A stretch of DNA of 64,000 nt from Desulfovibrio sp. JC022 (GTDB lineage: Bacteria; Desulfobacterota; Desulfovibrionia; Desulfovibrionales; Desulfovibrionaceae). The stretch is from assembly GCF_010470665.1 (NCBI RefSeq), contig NZ_VOPZ01000001.1, positions 248,001-312,000 of the forward strand. The letters run 5' to 3'. The notes beneath the pieces were generated by a model that saw nothing but the letters and a program-made list of their open reading frames with translations, was not told where the DNA came from and did not search any database. A program made the translations under genes and the position numbers. Positions 24,059 through 34,400 of this stretch are shown piece after piece (the first letter of the stretch is position 1; each line of letters opens with the position of its first letter).

Positions 24059-26695
24059 TTATTTTCGATTGACCGGGAGTTTGATGGTGAAACGGGTCCA
24101 GTTGCCCGGCTCCGAGTCAATGGTCATGGAGCCTCCGTGCTGTTCGGTGATAATAAAATAGGAAACCGAAAGACCAAGGCCGGTTCCTTTGCCAACTGGT
24201 TTGGTAGTATAAAAAGGTTCAAATATTCGTAATCTGGTTTCTGCGTCCATCCCAGGTCCGTTGTCTTCTATTTGGATTACAACTTCCTGCCCTTCCTGAA
24301 ATGTTTTTAAGGATAATTCGGGGGAAGATTTAATATATTGCTTTTCTTTCATGGCTTCAGCCCCGTTTTTCAAGAGATTGAAAAATACCTGCTGAACCTC
24401 GCTTCTCTCGCAATAGGCTTTGGAAATGTTTGCACCGTAATCACGTGTGATTTTGATTTTTTTAAAATCAAACTGTTTTTTCAGGTCATAGTCACTGGCA
24501 GCAATATCGATTGTTTCGTCAAGTAATTCCGCCATGTTGTGCAGCCCCATGTTCTGTTCACTTTTGCGGCTGAAACTTAGCATATTGCGGACAATGGTGG
24601 AGGCTCGTTCAGTGGAAGACTTAATGGCTTCCAGCATTTTAGGTATGTCGCGTTGATCCAGATAGCTGCGTATTTTTTCAAGAGATACTCCGCAGTGTTC
24701 GGCAGCTGTTCGATTGGCTGGAAGGTCTCCGAAAATACGCTTGTGCATATTGTATATGTTGCCGGAAATACCGGCCAGCGGGTTGTTTATTTCATGGGCC
24801 ATTCCTGCCGCAAGTCCTCCAAGTGACATCATCTTTTCGGATTGGACCATGATCTGCTCCAGATGCACCTTGTCAGTTACATCATCCAGACGGATAACGG
24901 CTCCTTCAATTTCATTGCTTTTAAGGGGGTATATGGTGATATCCTCGTAGAGTGTTCTGCCGTCCTGCTGATAGGTAAGTCTACTTTCACTGCGAGGGGT
25001 TGAGCTTTGCATGGCTGTATGGATGTCCGCTATTTTTGGAGAGAGCTTTGGGTAGACTTCTTCAAGGTCACGCCCGGATACTTTTTCGCTCTTGATCCCT
25101 GATTCAAGTTCTGCTTGTGCGTTCCACTGGATTACCTTCGCTGAGCTATCCACCGCGATGAGTACGGAAGGCATGGAGTTGATGATATTGCTTAACAGGC
25201 TGCGCAGTTTTTGCATTTCCTGTTCTGATTTTAACCGTTCGCTGATATCGATGGCGGAAACAACAATACCTTGCAGGTCACCATCGTCAAAGACGGGCAT
25301 TGAGTAATAATCGACCGGGACGAATGTTCCATCCTTTTTAATGAATGCATCGGTACCCCGCTGTGGTTGTCCATCCCTGAGCGTAGAGTGCAGCGGACAT
25401 TCATCTATAGAATAAGGACTACCGTCTTTTTTAGTGGAATGACACATTTCGTGATGGTTTCGGTGAATGAGTTCTTCCTTGTTGTATCCCAGCATTTTGC
25501 AGGCTGCGGTGTTGATGAAAATAATGTTTCCCTCGTGATTTAATCCGAAGATAGCTTCGGCGGCCGAGGAAAGTACCATTTCATTCATGTTGTGCAACGT
25601 TGTTATTTCATGGAGTTTTTGTGCAAGATCACGATTGAGGTTGTTAATTTCTTTTTCTCTCAGTTGGATACTGGATGACATTTTTTCGAAAGCTGATGCT
25701 ATTTTGTCAAATTCTTTGATCTCTTTCGGGGTGGGGGATGGAGTGTAATCCCCTCGTGAGACCTGCGCTGCAAGAGCCACAAGTTCATCAAAGTGGGAGG
25801 TTATTGTCTTAAGTTTAAAAATTAGAAAAAGCATGCCCAGAAAAAGTATCAGCAGGGCAAGAGTGATGAAGGCGATCGTGTAGACAACCAGATTGCGGTA
25901 TACATCCTGCGAATTCTGGTAAATCGAAGCTATCCAGCGGGATGGGCCGATAGACGCTGCGTAGGCTGTGTCATAAAGTCTGTCGTCTTTGATTTGTATT
26001 TTTTTGACTGTTGAGCCGGAAATATCTTTAATAAGTTTAAAATGCGGGTCTTCATTTCTTTGTTGCACCTGAGTTTCATCTGTGTGGGCAATGTAGGTCC
26101 CGGTCTGGTCTGTAATTGCAAAAATGCTGTTTTTTTCTATGTTCAGTTCTTTTATCAGCGAGTTGAGGTTGGGAAATGTTACGTTGGCAATGAGCACTTC
26201 ATTTTGGACAGGAATGGAGATCTGAAACACAGGGGTTCTGTGAGTGTCTGAAATTATAGCCGGGGACCAATAGGTTGTACCTTTTGAATGTGCATTTTTG
26301 AAAGAAGGATAGTTGGACATGTCCAAGCCTAGAACATCCTTGGAAAAAGGTGAAAGGGCATAGACAATCCCGTTGCTGTCAAGCAGTCGGACTTGATGTA
26401 TTGCCCTGCTGGCGACAGTGATGGCTTGCAAATACATATCGGTTTGTGCCGGTGTGCTTTTGTTCTTCTCTATAGCTGCTGCACAGCCTTGCAGGGTGCT
26501 TTGAATATTATGCATTTCTTCTTCAACAATATTTACAATGAGTTTTGTAGAAGAATTGTTTATGGCTTCAATATTATCTTTAAATTGATCCAAAGTATAA
26601 AAATATACCAGTGCTGCAAAAAGCAGAAAAGGAATTGATGTCGATACTATGAAATGTACCGACATTATTTTCCTTAATGATTTTTTATTTTTCAT
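24059..26695 (-). CDS. Sensor histidine kinase (dCache-HAMP-PAS-PAS)
   Basis: An 878-residue inner-membrane kinase. TM1 is about 12-34, the periplasmic dCache-like sensor about 40-265, TM2 about 268-294, HAMP about 295-348, PAS 1 about 370-485 (with a CHS...DECPLHS pattern), PAS 2 about 495-610. The phospho-acceptor is His634 in AAGMAHEINNPL. The ATPase domain shows NLLKNGAEAM, DNGPGM and GTGLGLS. The gene starts 5 bp after the binding-protein gene. The cognate response regulator is not adjacent. Confidence 0.92.
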   Translation of the reverse strand: MKNKKSLRKIMSVHFIVSTSIPFLLFAALVYFYTLDQFKDNIEAINNSSTKLIVNIVEEEMHNIQSTLQGCAAAIEKNKSTPAQTDMYLQAITVASRAIHQVRLLDSNGIVYALSPFSKDVLGLDMSNYPSFKNAHSKGTTYWSPAIISDTHRTPVFQISIPVQNEVLIANVTFPNLNSLIKELNIEKNSIFAITDQTGTYIAHTDETQVQQRNEDPHFKLIKDISGSTVKKIQIKDDRLYDTAYAASIGPSRWIASIYQNSQDVYRNLVVYTIAFITLALLILFLGMLFLIFKLKTITSHFDELVALAAQVSRGDYTPSPTPKEIKEFDKIASAFEKMSSSIQLREKEINNLNRDLAQKLHEITTLHNMNEMVLSSAAEAIFGLNHEGNIIFINTAACKMLGYNKEELIHRNHHEMCHSTKKDGSPYSIDECPLHSTLRDGQPQRGTDAFIKKDGTFVPVDYYSMPVFDDGDLQGIVVSAIDISERLKSEQEMQKLRSLLSNIINSMPSVLIAVDSSAKVIQWNAQAELESGIKSEKVSGRDLEEVYPKLSPKIADIHTAMQSSTPRSESRLTYQQDGRTLYEDITIYPLKSNEIEGAVIRLDDVTDKVHLEQIMVQSEKMMSLGGLAAGMAHEINNPLAGISGNIYNMHKRIFGDLPANRTAAEHCGVSLEKIRSYLDQRDIPKMLEAIKSSTERASTIVRNMLSFSRKSEQNMGLHNMAELLDETIDIAASDYDLKKQFDFKKIKITRDYGANISKAYCERSEVQQVFFNLLKNGAEAMKEKQYIKSSPELSLKTFQEGQEVVIQIEDNGPGMDAETRLRIFEPFYTTKPVGKGTGLGLSVSYFIITEQHGGSMTIDSEPGNWTRFTIKLPVNRK

Positions 26696-26700
26696 ACGAA

Positions 26701-27834
26701 TTAGATATCGTTAACAAATTTACCGTTTTTGATGACGAGGATGTTGAACTCTTCTTTAACATCGCCATATTTATTAAATACTATTTCTGTACCGACAACA
26801 TGGAATGTTTTTTTGTCCAGAATGCTGTGTTTTATTTGAGCGGAGTTGTCTGACTTTGCCTTTTCAAGGCCGTAAACAGCAATCTTAAATATTTTGGCAT
26901 AGCAGGTATAAATAAATGACGGCTCTTTATTGTATCTGGAGATGTATTGTTTTTTTAAAGCAATTATTTCCGGGGCGACATTATCATAGTCGTGCAGTCC
27001 GATAAGCCGCATGCCTTCTACGGCCCTTCCGCCATGGGTGATAATATCATTTGACTGGGCCCAGCTGACCCCGAAAAAAGGCTCTTTTTTCAGTTTGGTC
27101 TTGCGCAGGGCCTGTGAAAGCATGGCAGCGTCAAAGCCGTTAGTAATGAAGAGAATGGAATCTGGATTTTTGGCGGATATCTTTTCGGCTATAGAAGTGA
27201 AATCCGGGTTTTGACTACTGAGGAAAGCAATTTCAACAGGGATTTCCTTACCGGCTTTCTTCATTATGCTTTTAAATCGATTGGCAATGGCAGTAGCATA
27301 TTTTTTGTTTTCCATGTCACCGATAATGGCAGTTTTACCCAGCCCCAGAGAAATAGCACGGTCTGCGAGGGTGCTCGCCTGTCCGGTGCTGGAGGTTGCC
27401 GTACGCAGCAGGTTGTCATCCTTATCGGCAAGGAAGTCCGTGCTCATGGTCGGGCTCATGACCAATACATCTCGTCCTGCTATGGCTTCGGTGGTGGCTT
27501 GGGCCATGGCACTGGTGATTGGGCCTAAGATCAGGCGGACGTTGTTTTGGACTAGGTCTATTATGGCAGCCTTGGCTTCTTCCGGGGAGCTTTTGTCATC
27601 CCGGATCACCAGTTCGATTTTCCTACCATTTATTCCCCCTGCTTTGTTTTGTTCATCTGTCATCAGTTGCAGGGTGTTTCTGGCTGTTACTCCCAGTTCT
27701 GAAAAACGTCCTGTTATGCTGCCTACAAAGCCGATTTTAATAGGAGAAGTGTCTGAGCATGATGTTAATATCAGTAAAAGAGTTAACATTATGGCGCACC
27801 GTGGAAATATGATATTGCGGATAGATTTTTCCAT
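26701..27834 (-). CDS. Lipoprotein-type ABC substrate-binding protein (branched-chain amino acid family)
   Basis: A 377-residue periplasmic binding protein (Peripla_BP_6 type). The start at 27834 has an AGAGAG site and gives a lipoprotein signal (LLLILTSC lipobox); an earlier ATG at 27936 is possible. Family features are IKIGFVGSITGRFSELG, GGINGRKIELVIRDD and GPITSAMAQATTEA. No permease or ATPase genes are next to it; instead the sensor kinase follows 5 bp downstream. It may present a ligand to the kinase rather than to a transporter. Confidence 0.85.
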   Translation of the reverse strand: MEKSIRNIIFPRCAIMLTLLLILTSCSDTSPIKIGFVGSITGRFSELGVTARNTLQLMTDEQNKAGGINGRKIELVIRDDKSSPEEAKAAIIDLVQNNVRLILGPITSAMAQATTEAIAGRDVLVMSPTMSTDFLADKDDNLLRTATSSTGQASTLADRAISLGLGKTAIIGDMENKKYATAIANRFKSIMKKAGKEIPVEIAFLSSQNPDFTSIAEKISAKNPDSILFITNGFDAAMLSQALRKTKLKKEPFFGVSWAQSNDIITHGGRAVEGMRLIGLHDYDNVAPEIIALKKQYISRYNKEPSFIYTCYAKIFKIAVYGLEKAKSDNSAQIKHSILDKKTFHVVGTEIVFNKYGDVKEEFNILVIKNGKFVNDI

Positions 27835-28119
27835 AATTCTCTCTTGTTTGTTGCAGGCTGCCGCCGGGATATCACTCTCGGGCAGGGACAATTGAGTAGA
27901 TTGAAACATATGATTTATTTTTAATCTGTACTCCATTTAAATACCATAACTATTGATAAAAATCTCGCATAATGTACATTTTGCTTTTACCTGTCGAAAT
28001 TTTACCGGGCAATAATGCCAGCTGGATTAAGCGCAGGTTCTGGTATAAATTGATTTATCTGATGACATTGAAGGAGTCTTTTCCTTTGATTTTTCATATC
28101 TTATCTAGAGGTTAATTTC

Positions 28120-30135
28120 ATGTCGATATATAAATCCATCTGCCCCTACGACTGTCCAACAACTTGCGGACTCCTTGTGGAGAGTGACGGGATACAAATT
28201 ACCAAAGTGAAAGGCGATCCTGCTGACCCTATCTGCGGCGGACTGATCTGCCGTAAGATGCAGCGGTACGAAAAATCCATCCATTCTCCGGATCGTATAC
28301 TCACGCCCCTGAAACGTACTGGAAATAATGGGGAAGGGACTTTTGAACCAATTTCATGGGATGAGGCCATTGATACCATTACCGGAAAATGGAAACAGGC
28401 CTTGAATGAACATGGCCCGGATTCCATCCTGCCGTTTTATTATTCCGGGGTAATGAGTATGATTCAGCGTAATTGCGGTGATGCCTTATTTAATAAGATG
28501 GGATCATGTCAGCTGATCAAGACTCTTTGCTCTTCAGCCAAGAGTGCCGGATATGGGGCCGTGATGGGGAATACCGGAGGGCTTGACCCCCGCGAACTTG
28601 CGGACAGTGATTTGTATATTGTCTGGGGCAGCAACATGAAGGCTACCCGTTTGCAGAGTATGCCCGATCTGGTCAAAGGACGTAAGCAGGGCAAGCGGGT
28701 TGTACTCATTGAATCTTTTGCCGGGGAGATGGCTGAATATTGCGATCAGGTGTTGCTCGTTAAGCCCGGAACAGACGGAGCCTTGGCTCTCGGCATAATG
28801 CATGTGCTGGCGAAGGAAGAGCTGGATGATGCGGAATTTTTACAAGCTGAGGCCGTTGGGTATGCTGAATTCAAGGCCACGTTAGATCAATATACCCCGG
28901 AATGGGCCGAATCAGTGACCGGCGTCCCGGCACAGGTGATCGTTGAACTTGCCCGTGAATACGCAGCAGCTTCGGCCCCGGCAATAATTCTCGGCAGCGG
29001 CAATTCCCGTTACCGGAACGGCGGTATGACTGTTCGTTTGATAACCATTCTTTCTGCTTTTACAGGAGCATGGAAACAGCCCGGCGGAGGGCTTTGCGGT
29101 TGTCATCCGGGAAGTAGAACGTGTGTGGATGCTGCGCGCATTACCCATCCTGATTTCCGTGAAAGGGAAGGGCGCAAAGTAAATATCAATCAGCTTGCCA
29201 TGGCCTTAAAAGAGGAAGAGGGTCAGAAGCCAATTCGTTGTCTGCATATTTACGGCAGCAATCCGGTGGGTTCTGTTTCCAATCAGCTTGGCATTCAGCA
29301 GGGGCTGCTTAATCCTGATCTTTTCACTGTGGTCCATGAACGGTTCATGACCGACACCGCACGTTATGCGGATATCATTCTTCCGGCGACCTTTTCTGTT
29401 GAGCAGTCTGATTGTTACAGTTCATACGGGTATTGCTCATTCGGCGCGGCATATAAAATTGTTCCCACCCCCGGAGAGTGTAAAAGTAACTGGGATATCT
29501 TTTGTCTTCTCGCCAAAGCTATGGGGTACGATGACAGCCATTTTGAGCGCAGTGAAGATGAATTGCTTGAGGAGCTTTTGGATAATCCCATGGAAGGATT
29601 GCAAGGTATAACTGCTGATCAGCGGGATAGGCTGAAAACCGGGGGCATGATATCTTTGCCTTTTGCCGATCACACAGACTGGCAGACTACTTCAGGCAGG
29701 ATAAATATCATAAGTAAAGAGCTGGACGAACCTGTCCCGTATTATCAAGAGTGTCACGGAGGATCTTTTCCGCTACGGTTGATTGCGGTACCCAGTACCG
29801 AGACACTCAATTCTGTTTTTCTTGAGCGAGAGGAACTTGTTGAAAGCCGGGGAGACATGTTTTTGGATATTCATCCTGATGATGCTGCAGCCCGGTCAAT
29901 TAACGACGGCGATAGCATTGTTGCCTATAATGATCTGGGCGAGGTTACATTCACAGCCAGAGTCACTGCGCATGTGGCAAAAGGGGCTGTCGCTGCTGCG
30001 GGCATCTTCATGGCCCGCCAGTCCGCCAACGGTAATCTGGTCAATACTCTGCATCACGAACGGCTTTCGGATATTGGTGAGGCAACCACGCTAAATGATA
30101 ATACTGTCGATATTCGGCGTGAATTAAAGCCTTAG
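28120..30135 (+). CDS. Molybdopterin oxidoreductase (DMSO reductase family)
   Basis: A 671-residue catalytic subunit with N-terminal 4Fe-4S motif CPYDCPTTC...C (from residue 6), and the family blocks CGGLICRKM, WDEAIDTI, GSNMKATRLQSMPDL, and a C-terminal molydopterin dinucleotide-binding domain (about 555-665). No twin-arginine signal is present, so it is cytoplasmic. No electron-transfer or membrane subunit is adjacent. The expected metal ligand region (near residue 133) cannot be assigned with certainty. The substrate is unknown; it is not a clear formate dehydrogenase. Confidence 0.88.
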   Translation: MSIYKSICPYDCPTTCGLLVESDGIQITKVKGDPADPICGGLICRKMQRYEKSIHSPDRILTPLKRTGNNGEGTFEPISWDEAIDTITGKWKQALNEHGPDSILPFYYSGVMSMIQRNCGDALFNKMGSCQLIKTLCSSAKSAGYGAVMGNTGGLDPRELADSDLYIVWGSNMKATRLQSMPDLVKGRKQGKRVVLIESFAGEMAEYCDQVLLVKPGTDGALALGIMHVLAKEELDDAEFLQAEAVGYAEFKATLDQYTPEWAESVTGVPAQVIVELAREYAAASAPAIILGSGNSRYRNGGMTVRLITILSAFTGAWKQPGGGLCGCHPGSRTCVDAARITHPDFREREGRKVNINQLAMALKEEEGQKPIRCLHIYGSNPVGSVSNQLGIQQGLLNPDLFTVVHERFMTDTARYADIILPATFSVEQSDCYSSYGYCSFGAAYKIVPTPGECKSNWDIFCLLAKAMGYDDSHFERSEDELLEELLDNPMEGLQGITADQRDRLKTGGMISLPFADHTDWQTTSGRINIISKELDEPVPYYQECHGGSFPLRLIAVPSTETLNSVFLEREELVESRGDMFLDIHPDDAAARSINDGDSIVAYNDLGEVTFTARVTAHVAKGAVAAAGIFMARQSANGNLVNTLHHERLSDIGEATTLNDNTVDIRRELKP

Positions 30136-30192
30136 ATCATATTGAAGGTAGTGTTTGGGTTGAAGTTTTTTGATTTAATTGGATGAAGGGTG

Positions 30193-30219
30193 TTGACAGC
30201 CAGCGCAGGATTCTATAAA
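30193..30219 (+). promoter_or_regulatory. Promoter of tRNA-Ala copy 2
   Basis: TTGACA (30193-30198) and TATAAA (30214-30219) with a 15-base spacer, matching the promoter of copy 1 closely. Confidence 0.75.
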
Positions 30220-30241
30220 CACATCTTCACCCAACACAAGT

Positions 30242-30317
<76 letters not shown>

Positions 30318-30335
30318 AGATTTTTTCTAAGAATT

Positions 30336-30374
30336 AAGCCTAGTTATCAGTATTTTGATAACTAGGCTTTTTTC
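30336..30374 (+). terminator. Terminator of tRNA-Ala copy 2
   Basis: AAGCCTAGTTATCA (30336-30349) pairs with TGATAACTAGGCTT (30356-30369), followed by TTTT. Confidence 0.9.
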
Positions 30375-30404
30375 GTTGTGGTGAATCTGTCGGTCAATTG
30401 GTCG

Positions 30405-30540
30405 TCAACATTTGTTGGGGGGGGCTGGGTGTGGTCTGCCCCCTATAAGGAGGTAGGTAGAGCCGTCGTAGGATATGAAGGATTTACCGTAACCAGCCTT
30501 GATACATGCCTCCCGAAAAGTTTTTCAGATCGATTGCCAT
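30405..30540 (-). pseudogene. Possible frameshifted short gene behind tRNA-Ala copy 2
   Basis: From ATG at 30540 the frame reads MAIDLKNF, then a one-base shift near 30515 moves into REACIKAGYGKSFISYDG, then STYLLIGGRP and on to a TGA at 30405-30407. The joined reading looks like one short protein. No ribosome site is evident and I do not recognise the family. It may instead be chance. The rest of 30375-30735 holds nothing I can support. Confidence 0.25.
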
Positions 30541-30735
30541 ACAACCAGAGTACAACTTATTTTAGTGTAAGAGGGTGAATAAAACCCTGTAAATTCAATT
30601 CCAATTCTTCTTTTGTTAATATGCTTTAAAAGGCAGAATTTCTTTGTTAAGAACAACAGAGAGGGGCAATAATTCAAGCTCTTGCTGATAATGAAGTTTC
30701 TGAAATAATGGAATACAAAACAACGAGGACAGGAA

Positions 30736-30978
30736 ATGAACAAAGAACATGAAGAACTTAAAAGCATTTATATAGGCTACCACCCTCGGGCGCATGACGG
30801 CAGCTCTCCACAATCACGCAGCCGTAGCGATTCCATTGCGATTATGGACGCATTCAACAAAAAGCAGGGTGAAGGTAGTTTGCGGGCTGAGGTTGTCGAA
30901 ATCGCCTTCTTCAGCGGCGATCTTTGCGCTGTTACCGTTATGGAGGACAAAATCGGTAAAGTCTGGCAGTACCTCTAA
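30736..30978 (+). CDS. Small hypothetical protein
   Basis: An 80-residue soluble protein (MNKEHEELKSIYIGYHPRAH start) with an AGGACAGG site 5 bases before the ATG. The Ser/Arg-rich segment SSPQSRSRSD is followed by a beta-rich tail ending KVWQYL. No known motif. It lies between tRNA-Ala copy 2 and a degenerate tRNA-Ala end, so it may belong to a decayed inserted segment. Confidence 0.5.
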   Translation: MNKEHEELKSIYIGYHPRAHDGSSPQSRSRSDSIAIMDAFNKKQGEGSLRAEVVEIAFFSGDLCAVTVMEDKIGKVWQYL

Positions 30979-31028
30979 TTTCATCCAGAACTTGTCTTTC
31001 GATTAGTTCATAAATTGTAAGGGGTTCA

Positions 31029-31099
31029 GTGGGTTCAGTTTCCTCCAACTCCACCGTATATTTCAAGGATTTACAATGCAAATTGTAAGTCCTCTTTTT
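31029..31099 (+). repeat. Degenerate tRNA-Ala 3' end with its terminator
   Basis: Bases 31029-31055 read GTGGGTTCAGTTTCCTCCAA followed by CTCCACC, a mutated copy of the T-arm and acceptor end of tRNA-Ala(GGC). The next bases TATATTTCAAGGATTTAC and the hairpin to 31099 match the tail and terminator of copy 1 at 18758-18799, not copy 2. It is a remnant of a duplicated tRNA locus or an integration site. Confidence 0.7.
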
Positions 31100-31443
31100 G
31101 TGCCTTACGTACAAAACACGGGGTCCATTCCATTAAAGGGGCGGCAGCCCAGCTAACTATATTTCTGACTGTTGTTTAGTTTTTCAACGATTAAAATATA
31201 TTATGAATATTTCTAGTCTTCCTTCATCTCGTTTGGTCGCTATAGCTCGATTTGTTGAATTGGTGAGAGGCTCTACACGCAATACAATGTTCCTAACAAT
31301 TCGAACCGCCCATATCTCATAAATTATCCAATTATTGCAGTATTGATTGATTGTGTCTTTGTAAGTCTAAAACCTATATCCCTTGACATGGTAGTCTGTT
31401 GTTGAATATTGCAGCATGACAATCATTACTAAGGAAATATATA
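31100..31443. other. Gene-free stretch before the subtilisin-like gene
   Basis: About 340 AT-rich bases. I see no gene. An AAGGAAAT ribosome site precedes the GTG start at 31444. Confidence 0.5.
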
Positions 31444-34400
31444 GTGCGCTCATCTCGCTTTGCTGCAATTTTACAATTGTTTTTGTCTTTTACTATCGCT
31501 TTTTTGCTGTTGCCTTGCTTCGTTATTGCTGAAGATAGTGCTGCATCCACGCCTAAACTTTTTTTTCAGAACCAGCAGGTAGATCCTTTGGAGTCCGCTT
31601 TGGGTTCTTCCATTCTGCGATCAAATACTCTTCATCCATCCTCTGTAAAATCTGATGATTCTAAGCCGGCTTCGAAAGAAGCCTTTTCGAAACGGTTGTT
31701 CTTTTCCGCCCCAATTGCAGTGGAAGAATATGATTACTATGTCGTGCAATTTTCCGGTCCTGTGCAATCTGCATGGAAGACCTCTTTATCAAAGCAGGGT
31801 GCTGTCTTTTATGACTATATTCCGCAGTATGCGTTCATCATCAAGCTTGGTACGGCAAAGGTCAGTGCTGTTGAAGGACTTAGTTTCGTTCGCTGGATTG
31901 GCAAATATGCTACTGATTTAAGGTTGTCCAGTGCTGTGTATGACATCACTGCCGGAAAACTTCAGGCGCAGGGCAGCCTTTTAAATGTTCGGGTGATTGC
32001 TTTTCCCGGTGAAGATGTGGATTCACTGGCAAGCAAAATCCGTTCGGCAGGAGGGTCTGTCCTCTCGAGTTCTTCCTCTGAATGGAATGTTCAGCTTGAA
32101 GTTAAAATTTCCATTCAAAATGTTGGTGGTCTTAAAGACATAAAGGGTGTGAAATGGATTGAAAAAGCACCTGAGCATCGCACGGATAATAATATTGCAG
32201 TGGGCATAATCGAAGCCCGTTCAGTGCAGGATAAAAAGTGGCCTGTTTCAGGCAGCAATCTTTTTGGTGAGGGGCAGATTGTCGCTGTTTGTGATAGTGG
32301 AATTGATACTGGAGATGTTGATAATCTTCATGCTGATTTCAGCGACGGACAAGGGGCAAGCAGGGTCATAAACAATACTGTATTTTCGGCTTCTAGTACT
32401 GAAGATTGCAGTGGGCATGGAACTCATGTGGCTGGGATTATTGCTGGAAATGGTATGAAGTCAGGATCTTCACCTGTTGAAAATTCTTTCTCCGCTAATT
32501 GCTATGCCGGGATTGCTCCTAAGTCCCAACTTTATGTCCAGAGCGTGGGGGCTGTAGGAGGCGGTTCCAGTTTGCCGGGTATTCCCTCGGATTTGTCAAA
32601 GCTCTTTCAACCCGCCTTTGATGCCGGAGCCCGTATTCACAGTAATAGTTGGGGGACCTCCGGGGCCGGGGATTATAATAGTGAATGCGTCAGCGTTGAT
32701 CAATTCATGTGGAGTAATAAAGATTTTTTGATTCTTTTTGCAGCAGGTAATGCCGGATATGACAAAGATCAAGACGGTATTGTTGATCTTTACTGCATTG
32801 ATACTCCATCCACAGCCAAGAATTGCCTCACTGTAGGTGCTTCCGAGTCATACCGCACTGGAATCAGTGAGGGTTTTGCTGCCAGACGCTGGGATTCATT
32901 CAGGTCCTATGCTGATCCTGTCGGTCCTGACCTGACTTCTGATGAGCCGTACGGCGTAGCCGCTTTTTCCAGTCGAGGTCCAACTCTCGATGGTCGTTAC
33001 AAACCGGAGGTGATCGCTCCGGGCACAAATATTCTTTCAACCCGGTCTTCGAAGCAGTCCGGTAATGGGTGGGGTGCTTTCAATGATTATTATTACTGGT
33101 CCGGGGGAACCAGCATGGCAACCCCGCTGGTTTCCGGTACAGCGGCTGTTTTTCGTGAATATCTGATCAGGGAAGAAGAATTAACTGCTCCAAGTGCAGC
33201 TCTGATTAAAACAAGTCTTATTCATGGGGCAATCTCACTTGCTCCCGGTCAGTATGGAACAGGAGCAGCACAGGAAGTTCACGATGCTCCTGATGATGTG
33301 CAGGGCTGGGGACGGGTGAACCTTGAAGCATCCATTAATTCCGATGGTCGGTATGAGGTTGAGTACCACGACATAAAGGATTCACCTCCTGCTGATGATA
33401 CTTATTTGAAAAATTTTACCTTTGATGTTGAAAATGATGAAAAGCCATTTAAGGCAACACTTGGCTGGACTGATTATCCGGGATCGACCGCTGTTTCGGG
33501 CGGTCTGGTTAATGATTTGGATTTAAGGGTTCAGCAGCCTGACGGAACATGGGTTTATCCTGATAATGCCATCAGCCTCAGTCCTTTGACTAAATATGTA
33601 TATGTTACCGGTGTTAATGGTATTTATGAGGATGACGTAATTGGTCTTCGAGTTACTCCGCCTTCCTATCCCAGCACCCTTGAATCGGTCGTTCTTTTCT
33701 TTGCCCAAGGCAGTAGTATGACTGAAGAGGTTTCCATTGTTATATATCGATATGATGGTGGGGTCGGGGATGAAGTTTATAGAAAATCGTTTGCATATAT
33801 CCCGGGGGGAGAACAGGCATTACCCATTGGGCTGACTATTGCCGAAGGTAGTGTTGTGGTCGCTGTTGAGCAGAGCGGCGCTTCATACGGTCTTTATTAT
33901 CAGGATGGAAATCCGACTACCCGCAGTTTGATTAAAGTTGGGGATGTTTGGCAGGAGGCTACAGTCACTCCGGCTATGGGAGTTTCTTTCAGGACAAAGG
34001 TTGCAGCAACAAATTTTGATCGTTTGAATAACACTGTATCTGTGACTATCGATAAACCGCAGGTGGGCACATATAAGGCGGAAGTTACGGCGAATAACAT
34101 TCCTGTTGGGCCACAGCCGTATGCATTAGTGATGAGCGCAATGGTTGGTGATACTCCGACAGCGGGTAGTCTTGAACTTAATACTGACCAGCCTAATGCG
34201 CCGAAATCAACTTTTTTGAGCAAAACCCATTCTTCCCGTACAGTTGAAAATGTAAACAGTGTATATGGAACTGCGCTTGAGACCGTGTATAGCGATCAGT
34301 CTGCATTCAGCATACAGACGGAAGAAAATAGTGCCGTCAGTGTTCGCTATGCTGCAACCGGACTGCCTTCTGTTAAAGCAAATGAATTAACCCTCGCAAA

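Noticed and set aside
27266-27895. 209-residue plus-strand frame over the binding-protein gene
   Set aside because: Antisense to the lipoprotein gene; composition of a shadow frame.
28120-30135. Formate dehydrogenase with selenocysteine
   Set aside because: No in-frame TGA, and the motif around the expected active site does not match FdhA.
31235-31310. Possible second decayed tRNA (TAGCTCG...GGTGAGAGGCTC...TTCGAACC)
   Set aside because: No stable cloverleaf could be formed by eye; arms do not pair.
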